Below are positions 5,780 to 11,248 of a DNA stretch of 11,248 nt, one piece after another. The position numbers and the translations under genes were made by a program. Positions within the stretch are counted from its first letter, which is position 1; each line of letters opens with the position of its first letter. Origin of the DNA: Treponema sp. (GTDB lineage: Bacteria; Spirochaetota; Spirochaetia; Treponematales; Breznakiellaceae); NCBI GenBank assembly GCA_009780545.1, contig WQZW01000025.1, forward strand, positions 1 to 11,248, read 5' to 3'. The notes beneath the pieces are model-generated. The model was not told the DNA's origin. It made no database searches and saw nothing but the letters and a program-made list of their open reading frames with translations.

Positions 5780-6178
5780 TCAATCCCTTCCGAAAAGCCG
5801 CCTGAAGAATCCGATTATGGCCGCTAGGATGCGGGACAGAAGCGAAGGGTTCTGCAGACGGTATATCTGTTTGGTCGCCTCCGCAATTTCTTCCATAGTA
5901 AAGTCGTTCCGCTGGACGTTTTCCTCGAACTCAAGTTCCAGTCGGGCCAGCTTCGTGGGGTTTTCGTGGATAACGGCGTTTATCGTGGACCAGCCGAGCA
6001 TCTTCGCCGCCAGAAACCGGCGATGTCCGGCTATCAGCACATTATCCCTGCCGATGACGACAGGGCAGATAAGGCCGTGCCGCCTGAGGCTTTCGGCCAA
6101 GGCGGTGATGTCGCCCATTTCCTTTCGTATCCTCCGCCGTATCCTGATATCCTTGACCGCTACCTGCGTAACGTTCAT
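5780..6178 (-). CDS. Small ParB-like (ParB/Srx N-terminal fold) protein
   Basis: This 132-residue protein has only the N-terminal ParB domain: LAESLRRHGLICPVVI (27-42), LIAGHRRFLAAKMLGW (48-63) and ENVQRNDF (86-93). The last two correspond to the nucleotide-binding boxes of ParB CTPases (canonical GERR is GHRR here). The DNA-binding helix-turn-helix and dimerisation domains of true ParB are missing. The C-terminal 20 residues (LLSRILAAIIGFFRRLFG) form a hydrophobic, arginine-bearing helix that could lie in or on the membrane. Its ATG abuts the TAG of the PBP1A gene, with GAAGGGG inside the PBP1A end as a ribosome site, so it is probably translationally coupled to it. It may be a membrane-associated nucleotide-binding partner in cell-wall growth rather than a partition protein; this is inference. 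Confidence 0.8.
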   Translation of the reverse strand: MNVTQVAVKDIRIRRRIRKEMGDITALAESLRRHGLICPVVIGRDNVLIAGHRRFLAAKMLGWSTINAVIHENPTKLARLELEFEENVQRNDFTMEEIAEATKQIYRLQNPSLLSRILAAIIGFFRRLFGRD

Positions 6179-8824
6179 CTATTCCGCGGCCCCTTCAGGT
6201 TCGGGTAGGTCGGGCTCAGGTTCGGGCAAGTCTTCGGGTTCGGGATTCTCGGGGGGAGGCAGCGATTCGGGGCCGTCCGGCAGAATCTGCCCCGCAGGAA
6301 TGGTTTCCTCCTCCGGCTCGGTTTCCAGCCAAACGTCGGCCCAGGTTTCTTCCAGGAAGCTGGGCAGGGACGGCATGGCAAAGTCCGGAAGGGCGGGCAG
6401 GGTGAACGAACCCACGGCGACGCCGCCGGCGGGCCTCGACCTTGCCGTCGGGCGATAGGTGGGGCCACCGCCATGGATGTCGCAGAATTCAGTCGGCTGG
6501 GTGCCCTGCAGGAAAGGCAGGGTAACCCGCCCCTCGTCGCAGTCCGGGCCCAACAGGAGGCCGGACACCGAGCTTACTTCGGCAAAGACCACTCCGGAGG
6601 ACGGGCGGACAAATTGCCTAGGGCCCAGCCCTTGATGCACATCCCGCATGTAATTACCCCAAACCGGACCCACGAGGATCGATCCGGTTCCCACAACCCC
6701 CAGCGAATTGCCGGGACGATCGAAGCCGAACCAGATCGCCGTGGTATAGTAGGGGCTGTAACCGACCACCCATGCATCCGCCCAATTCTGCGTGGTCCCG
6801 GTCTTGCCGGCTATCGGCATGGTAAAGTCCCTGCCGTTCTCGTCCCTAAAGCGGAACCTGCCCCCGCCAACGGCATTCCCCATAGTGCCCTCGAAGGCGG
6901 AGCGGCTCAGCAGGGTGTTCATCACATAGGCGTTCTGCGGGCTGACCACCTGGGCCGTCCCGTTCCGCCTTCTCTGTTCCATCAGATCCTGTTCGGGATC
7001 CATGATCACCTTGCCGTTCCGGTCCTCGATCCTCCGTATCGCTATGGGCGTCACTTCCCGCCCCTCGTTGGCAAAGACCGAAAAGGCCCGTGCCATGTTC
7101 AGGGGCGAGGTCGAGGTTACGCCCAGGGCCAGCGGGTACACGCGGGGAAACATGGCCCGTTTCTGATTTTCGTTGGTAATGCCCAAGAGAGAGGCCGCCC
7201 GGTCGATCGCCGCATCGAAGCCGACAATGTCCAATACCTTTAGCGCCGGGATATTCAGCGAGAGGGAAAGCGCCCGGTGTAGGAGGATGCCGCCGTTCCA
7301 GACCCCGTTGTAGTTGATCGGGATGTACTGCGTGCCATCGCCCGAATCGAAGACCATGGGAACGTCATACAGCAGCGAGGCGGCGGTTACCCGCCGGGAA
7401 TCGATGGCGGCGGAGAAGAACAGGGGTTTGAACGCCGATCCGACCTGCACGTTGGCCTGGGTCGCCCGGATAAACTGGTTGGTCTGGCTGAACTGCGAAC
7501 CGCCGACCAGGGCGGTGATATACCCGGTATCGTTCTCTATGGTGATCAGGGCCCCCTCGACATCGTTGCTTTCCATCGAAAGCCGTACCCGGTCGAAGCC
7601 CGGCACGGTGATCTCCTTGAGTTCCGGAATCCCGAAAAGCAGGGCGGCCATGTCCACGATGGGATTCACCGTGTTGGCGTAACGGGAAAGGGCGATGTGC
7701 TCGTCACGGGCAATCGAAGCCTGGTGTATGCCCGTAAAGTCGAACGTCAGGGAGAGGAGGTTGATCACCGGCATGTAGGTACGTTCGGCCCTGGTGATCG
7801 CGGCACTTGTCGACGACTGGAAGTTGCTGCTGTTCGCCCGGGCAAGCCCTTCGGTCATGTATTTTTCGGCCGCGGCCTGATGGCGGAGGTCCAGGGTGGT
7901 ATGTACCGTGTAGCCGTCCCGGAAGTAATCCATCTTGCCGAACATCGTGTCCTCAAGCTGCCGGCGAACGTACTCGCTGAACCAGGGAGCCTTGTCCTCC
8001 CGCAGGAAGAACGCACCGACCGAGGCCCGCGTATAGTCGAAGTTTCCCCAGAATTCCCCGAAGGACCGGTCCGCCTCGTCCCGGTCGGCAAGGCCAAGCT
8101 CGACCATGCGGTCCAGAACCGCCCGTTGCCGGTCCATGGCGATTTCGGGGTATGTCAGCGGGTTGTGGCGCGAGGGACTGGAAAGCTGGATGGCGATGAT
8201 GGCCGATTCCGCCAGGTTGATATCCTTGGCGCTGTGCCCGAAGAAGTAGCGACTCGCCGCCTCCACGCCGAAAACGCCCGGCCCCATGACCGCATAGTTA
8301 AGGTAAAGTTCGAGTATCTCGTTTTTGCTGAAACGCCGTTCGAGCTGCAGTGCCCACCAAAGCTCGACCACCTTCCGCTTGAGCGAACGGTCGGCGCGGT
8401 CGGTAAAGAGAATGCCGGCGATCTGCTGGGTGATGGTCGATCCCCCGCCCCGGTTTACCCCCTGCAACACCCCTACGGCCGCACGGATCGTACCCCGTAT
8501 GCTGAAGCCCGGGTGCCGGAAGAAATCGGCATCCTCCCTCGTAAGCACGGCGTTGATAAGGTGGGTGGGAAGCTGGTCGAGGGCCACCAGTTCCCGCCGT
8601 TCGTCCCCGGCAAACTCGGTAATCAACTCCCCATGAACGTCGAGAATTCTGGTCGGCAGGGCCGGGTTGAACTCCATAAAGTCTTCGCTGCCCCGGATAT
8701 TCGCCGTCTCCGCCGTCACATAGCCCAAGGCCACCCCGATAACGGCGGCCGTAACCGCAGTAAAGGCGGCAAGCACGACAAGTACGGCCCGTGCCACCGG
8801 ATTCGCCCTTCCTCGTTTTCCCAT
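6179..8824 (-). CDS. mrcA: Class A penicillin-binding protein (PBP1A-like)
   Basis: This bifunctional peptidoglycan synthase has 881 residues. One N-terminal membrane helix lies at about 12-35. The GT51 transglycosylase domain has catalytic Glu97 in TREDADFFRHPG and the GGGSTITQQ motif (126-134). The transpeptidase domain has SxxK as S463-A-F-K466, SxN as S522-L-N524 and KTGT at 674-677, so both activities look intact. After the catalytic domain comes a region with Cys762 and Cys781 (GPDCDEG, GTQPTEFCDIH), common in PBPs of this type. An acidic, proline-rich tail (about 836-881, repeated PEPE) follows. It is the first gene of a two-gene unit with the ParB-like gene. A promoter with its -10 only 6 nt before the ATG is the likely start; the GAGG adjacent to the ATG is too close to serve as a Shine-Dalgarno. 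Confidence 0.95.
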   Translation of the reverse strand: MGKRGRANPVARAVLVVLAAFTAVTAAVIGVALGYVTAETANIRGSEDFMEFNPALPTRILDVHGELITEFAGDERRELVALDQLPTHLINAVLTREDADFFRHPGFSIRGTIRAAVGVLQGVNRGGGSTITQQIAGILFTDRADRSLKRKVVELWWALQLERRFSKNEILELYLNYAVMGPGVFGVEAASRYFFGHSAKDINLAESAIIAIQLSSPSRHNPLTYPEIAMDRQRAVLDRMVELGLADRDEADRSFGEFWGNFDYTRASVGAFFLREDKAPWFSEYVRRQLEDTMFGKMDYFRDGYTVHTTLDLRHQAAAEKYMTEGLARANSSNFQSSTSAAITRAERTYMPVINLLSLTFDFTGIHQASIARDEHIALSRYANTVNPIVDMAALLFGIPELKEITVPGFDRVRLSMESNDVEGALITIENDTGYITALVGGSQFSQTNQFIRATQANVQVGSAFKPLFFSAAIDSRRVTAASLLYDVPMVFDSGDGTQYIPINYNGVWNGGILLHRALSLSLNIPALKVLDIVGFDAAIDRAASLLGITNENQKRAMFPRVYPLALGVTSTSPLNMARAFSVFANEGREVTPIAIRRIEDRNGKVIMDPEQDLMEQRRRNGTAQVVSPQNAYVMNTLLSRSAFEGTMGNAVGGGRFRFRDENGRDFTMPIAGKTGTTQNWADAWVVGYSPYYTTAIWFGFDRPGNSLGVVGTGSILVGPVWGNYMRDVHQGLGPRQFVRPSSGVVFAEVSSVSGLLLGPDCDEGRVTLPFLQGTQPTEFCDIHGGGPTYRPTARSRPAGGVAVGSFTLPALPDFAMPSLPSFLEETWADVWLETEPEEETIPAGQILPDGPESLPPPENPEPEDLPEPEPDLPEPEGAAE

Positions 8825-8830
8825 GCCTCT

Positions 8831-8859
8831 ATCTTAATGGAGCGGAACTGGTAGGTCAA
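8831..8859 (-). promoter_or_regulatory. Putative promoter of the PBP1A gene, 6 nt from the start codon
   Basis: On the minus strand, TTGACC (8854-8859, 5 of 6) and TAAGAT (8831-8836, 4 of 6) are 17 nt apart. Six bases separate the -10 from the ATG at 8822-8824, so the start codon would be at the very 5' end of the transcript. The geometry is the same as at era. Confidence 0.55.
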
Positions 8860-8897
8860 GGGATTTGGCCCTATCCGAACGGAAATCAACCTTTTGA

Positions 8898-8963
8898 GGG
8901 GGGGCAACCCCCCCTGAGCCGGAGCCTTGCTACGCAAGTCTCCGGCTACCCCCCGAGCGGGGC
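8898..8963 (+). repeat. G-run hairpin mosaic, copy 2
   Basis: It starts with GGGGGGG-CAA-CCCCCCC (8898-8914). A longer hairpin follows: AGCCGGAG (8917-8924) pairs with CTCCGGCT (8940-8947), enclosing CTTGC-TAC-GCAAG. That inner part resembles the conserved GGAG..TTGC hairpin. It ends with ACCCCCCGAGCGGGG (8948-8962). The module order matches 3905-3974. It lies upstream of the PBP1A promoter in the 325-nt gap behind kamC. Confidence 0.75.
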
Positions 8964-9114
8964 GGCCATTGAAAGCGCGCACAGCGCGTGGATGGATGAG
9001 GCGCCATGCCGAGAGCGCCAATTAAGACGCCGCAGACTGAAAAGGCGCGAAGGCTTTAGCCTGAGCAGCGCGCGACTGCCCCGCAACGCCCCGCATGGTA
9101 GACAAGGCAGCCAA
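8964..9114. other. Gene-free spacer between the repeat copies
   Basis: I see no gene here. It is GC-rich with short inverted pairs such as GCGCG-CACA-GCGCG-like (about 8975-8988) and GGCGC/GCGCC (about 9001-9019). CCCCGCAACGCCCCGCAT (9079-9096) matches the end of the G-run mosaic at 3980-3998 except for one C. Compared with that copy, about 115 nt appear inserted before this end module. Confidence 0.5.
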
Positions 9115-9169
9115 AGCGTGGAGATTTGCTTGCAAATTTCCCAAGTTCATCATCCGCAGGATGATGAAC
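9115..9169 (-). repeat. Paired-hairpin repeat, copy 6, overlapping the end of kamC
   Basis: On the minus strand the variable hairpin GTTCATCATCC-TGC-GGATGATGAAC (9145-9169) comes first. The conserved hairpin follows (9120-9141; one G-T pair, 2-nt loop), then ACGCTTTGG. The last codons of kamC and its stop codon (9150-9152) lie within the variable hairpin. Order and orientation relative to the host gene are the same as at era. Confidence 0.85.
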
Positions 9170-10637
9170 CAATCAGCTCCAGAACTTCCCTGTCCAGCCC
9201 GATCAGCCGGCATATCTTCAGCGCGTCCCTTGCCGGCTCCGTCCGGTCGGTTTCGATTAGGGTGTAGTCCATGTACTCGCCCAACAGTTCGATGCGGCGG
9301 GCCTCGTTCTCCCCGTTTCCGGTGTCGGCTATCCTTTCCAGCAGAAGCGCGTAGGCCGTTTCGGTAAGGCCGGCGACTCGGTAGTGGGGCAGGCCGGCGA
9401 TGCCGTCATGGTCGTAGTGGGTGCTGAGCATGCAGACGGCGGAGGAGCCGGAAAGGTACGATGCCACGGCACCGACGATTCGGGTTCCCTCCTCGGGATT
9501 CGTCCCCTTGGCGAATTCGTCCAGCACCACGAAAAGGAATTCCCTCCTGATGTCGCGGATCACATGTTTGAAGGCCAGCATCTCGCCGGCGAAGGAAGAC
9601 AGGCCGTGCGCGGTTTCCTGCAGGTCGCCGGATATGAGCCGCAGGCCGTCAAACAGGGGAAGATCGGCACCGGCGGCAAAGACGAAAAACCCCAGGCCGC
9701 AGAGGGCGATGTTGAGCATGGCGGTTTTCATCGCGACGCTCTTCCCGCCCATGTTGGCCCCGGTAATCAGCGTTACCCCCGGCCTCATCCGCAGGGATAT
9801 TTTCGTGAAGGCTTTTCCCCTCCGGCCCAACGCTTCGGCCACAAACGGGTTCGACATTTCCCGCAGGTCTACGCATCCGCCGGAATTCACCGTGGGGCGG
9901 ACGGCCCCGAACCGGATCGCGAGGGCCGCCTTCGCCATCACCAGGTCCAGCTCCCCGATGTTGTCCATGTTATGGAAGAAAGCGGCGGCGTGCATCCGCA
10001 GTTCCCCGGAAAGCATTTTCATCACGGCCGTTTCCTCCGCCTCCTCCTCCTGCACCAGCAGGGAACGGCGGTCGTTTACGGCGGTCCGTTCCGGGCCGTC
10101 GGCCTCGGGATCGAGTTCCCGCAGCCGAAGCTCCAGGTCCCGTTTTTCCGTGCGTATCGCCGCCAGTGTCGCCGACCGGCGTTCGTCCACCATGAACGGG
10201 GCCAGGCGGGTACGGTCCGGGTCCAGTATGTCCAGGGCATCGGTCATGGCGATCAACGATATGCCGACGAAGCCGGCCTTGTCGTTCATGCTTGCAAATA
10301 CCGGCAACAATTTTTCCAGCAGGATGAGGAAGCGCTTTACCTCGAACAAATCGACCTCATGTAGGTACGATTCCCGGCATTTGACGACGATGCCCCGAAC
10401 GTTCTTAAGCGACATCATCGCCCGGCGGAATTCGCCGTACAGGTCCCCGTCCTCGGTTATCACCCGTACCGCGCCGGCCACGTTGTGTAGGCAGCGTTCC
10501 AGTTCCGCTTCCCGGCCGGGCCCGAATGGCTCGATCAGCCGTTTTTTCTCGATGCCGTACGGCGAGTCCGGGACAAGCCGTTCCAGGACGAAGCCGAGGC
10601 CGACGGCATCCTGTTGGGATCGGTCTAAACCGAACAT
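9150..10637 (-). CDS. kamC: MutS-like ATPase, probable lysine 5,6-aminomutase reactivase subunit KamC
   Basis: This 495-residue protein ends in a MutS/ABC-type ATPase domain: Walker A GANMGGKS (293-300), signature LSSFAGEM (346-353), Walker B FVVLDEF (369-375) with the AKGTNPEEG loop, and H-loop STHYD (405-409). It lacks the N-terminal mismatch-recognition domain and Phe-x-Glu motif of MutS. A charged helical stretch (about 155-210) may be a coiled coil. KamC is the ATPase that, with KamB, is thought to restore B12-dependent lysine 5,6-aminomutase in lysine fermentation; the assignment rests on remembered family motifs (GANMGGKS, VLDEFAKGTNP, THYD) and on the KamB-like neighbour. The start ATG at 10635-10637 has AAGGAG 5 nt upstream and overlaps the preceding gene by 13 bp. 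The mutase genes kamD/kamE are not downstream, so they must be upstream or elsewhere. An uncharacterised MutS-like protein is the alternative. Confidence 0.7.
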   Translation of the reverse strand: MFGLDRSQQDAVGLGFVLERLVPDSPYGIEKKRLIEPFGPGREAELERCLHNVAGAVRVITEDGDLYGEFRRAMMSLKNVRGIVVKCRESYLHEVDLFEVKRFLILLEKLLPVFASMNDKAGFVGISLIAMTDALDILDPDRTRLAPFMVDERRSATLAAIRTEKRDLELRLRELDPEADGPERTAVNDRRSLLVQEEEAEETAVMKMLSGELRMHAAAFFHNMDNIGELDLVMAKAALAIRFGAVRPTVNSGGCVDLREMSNPFVAEALGRRGKAFTKISLRMRPGVTLITGANMGGKSVAMKTAMLNIALCGLGFFVFAAGADLPLFDGLRLISGDLQETAHGLSSFAGEMLAFKHVIRDIRREFLFVVLDEFAKGTNPEEGTRIVGAVASYLSGSSAVCMLSTHYDHDGIAGLPHYRVAGLTETAYALLLERIADTGNGENEARRIELLGEYMDYTLIETDRTEPARDALKICRLIGLDREVLELIGSSSCG

Positions 10638-11248
10638 GGCCGCTCCTTCATGTCGAACACCGGAACCGAAACGGCGTTTCGCATCCGCCTGAGGAACTCG
10701 TCTCCGTCGAACCTTCCCCCGTAGGCCGAAACCGGATTCACCGTTACGGCGACGAGGTTTATCGTCCGGAGCACCTTCATCACGGCCTTTTGCCGCAGCA
10801 GTTTTTCGTAGACGGCCGGTCCGACAAACACCTTCCCCGGATCCTCGACCACGATGCTCGTCCCGGCAAGCCGAACGTCCGACCTCAGCAGTTCCTCGAT
10901 GGTATTGTCCGAAACCGCCCCTTGAAGGTAGATCGTCCCGTTGTCAACGATATTGATCTTGTTAGTGAAAGTGCCGGCTTCCGGCTTTGCCGCCGCTTCC
11001 TCGTTTTCCATTTTGGGGAGTCCCATCATCCGCACGACATGGGCCGTTTCCCCCACCACGGTTTCCGGGTCGGCATGGAAGCTCGCCCCAGTGCAGAGGA
11101 CGGCGGCCTCGGTGATTCCCGGTCCGGCAAGGCTCTTCCTGCCGACCGCGCCGTCCACGATTACCTTGTCGGCACCGAGTTCGCACATCCGGCCGATCAG
11201 TTCCGGCATTTGGGCGATCATCGAAGGTCCGCCGATCTGGACGAACCC
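10625..11248 (-). CDS. kamB: Probable lysine 5,6-aminomutase reactivase subunit KamB (5' end outside window)
   Basis: The frame is open at the window edge, so the visible 207 residues are the C-terminal part. They begin GFVQIGGPSMIAQMPELIGR and contain KVIVDGAVGRKSLAGPGITEAAVL, consistent with my memory of KamB, whose missing N-terminus would carry a P-loop. The methionine at 11219-11221 is internal, not the start. The stop overlaps the start of the MutS-like gene by 13 bp, which suggests coupled synthesis and a complex between the products. Without the N-terminus the identification depends mainly on this pairing. Confidence 0.6.
   Translation of the reverse strand, partial: GFVQIGGPSMIAQMPELIGRMCELGADKVIVDGAVGRKSLAGPGITEAAVLCTGASFHADPETVVGETAHVVRMMGLPKMENEEAAAKPEAGTFTNKINIVDNGTIYLQGAVSDNTIEELLRSDVRLAGTSIVVEDPGKVFVGPAVYEKLLRQKAVMKVLRTINLVAVTVNPVSAYGGRFDGDEFLRRMRNAVSVPVFDMKERPCSV

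Noticed and set aside
5780..6178. Chromosome-partition ParB
   Set aside because: No helix-turn-helix or dimerisation domain, no parA neighbour and no parS-like site seen.
7697..8854. 385-codon plus-strand frame opposite the PBP1A gene
   Set aside because: Antisense shadow of an intact PBP1A with all catalytic motifs.
9022..9213. 63-codon minus-strand frame over the repeat region
   Set aside because: It spans the hairpins and the end of kamC in another frame, and has no ribosome site or recognisable content.
9150..10637. DNA mismatch repair MutS
   Set aside because: The mismatch-binding and connector domains are missing; only the ATPase part is MutS-like, and the gene is coupled to a KamB-like gene.
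9384..10692. Two long plus-strand frames (326 and 423 codons) opposite kamC
   Set aside because: Both are shadows; the 423-codon product is mostly Ser/Arg/Pro, typical of an antisense frame.

Overview
The window looks like a GC-rich chromosomal segment of an anaerobic bacterium. I infer a spirochaete, probably Treponema-like. The reasons are the rpsP - KH protein - rimM order, a lipoprotein with a relaxed lipobox, a PBP1A with a Cys-containing C-terminal region, and a pair resembling the reactivase genes of lysine 5,6-aminomutase, an enzyme of amino-acid fermenters. The assignment is inference, because no rRNA or other decisive marker is present.

Layout. (1) 1-1263, minus strand: a ribosomal-protein/RNA-maturation operon read from a sigma70-like promoter: rpsP, a KH-domain RNA-binding protein, a 54-residue membrane protein and rimM (cut by the window edge). 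(2) 1309-3692, minus strand: a small lipoprotein with a near-consensus promoter, preceded by an orphan AAA+ ATPase with a probable winged-helix region. (3) 3693-4172: a gene-free divergent region packed with palindromic repeats, including a perfect 66-bp duplication. (4) 4173-5663, plus strand: a PhnB-like VOC protein and the ribosome-assembly GTPase Era. (5) 5780-8824, minus strand: a class A penicillin-binding protein whose stop codon directly abuts the start of a small ParB-like protein. (6) 8825-9149: a second repeat-rich intergenic region. (7) 9150-11248, minus strand: the end of an operon with overlapping genes for a MutS-like ATPase and a partner, best matched to KamC and KamB.

Two patterns stand out. 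First, the intergenic regions from 3.7 to 9.2 kb carry a family of paired hairpins. One hairpin is conserved (GGAGATTTGC / GCAAATCTCC with a 2-3 nt loop, followed by ACGCATTTACCG). The other, always on its 5' side, has arms that differ from copy to copy. At the ends of era and kamC the variable hairpin contains the stop codon of the host gene. A second mosaic of G-run hairpins accompanies them. Second, several genes (lipoprotein, era, PBP1A, perhaps the AAA+ gene) have a promoter -10 box only 6-9 nt before the start codon and no useful Shine-Dalgarno, which predicts leaderless mRNAs. Other genes in the same window (rpsP, the VOC gene, kamC) have clear Shine-Dalgarno sequences.

The genes are mostly housekeeping: translation (rpsP, rimM, KH protein, Era) and cell wall (PBP1A). 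The least explained parts are the AAA+ ATPase, the lipoprotein, the ParB-like partner of PBP1A and the repeat family.
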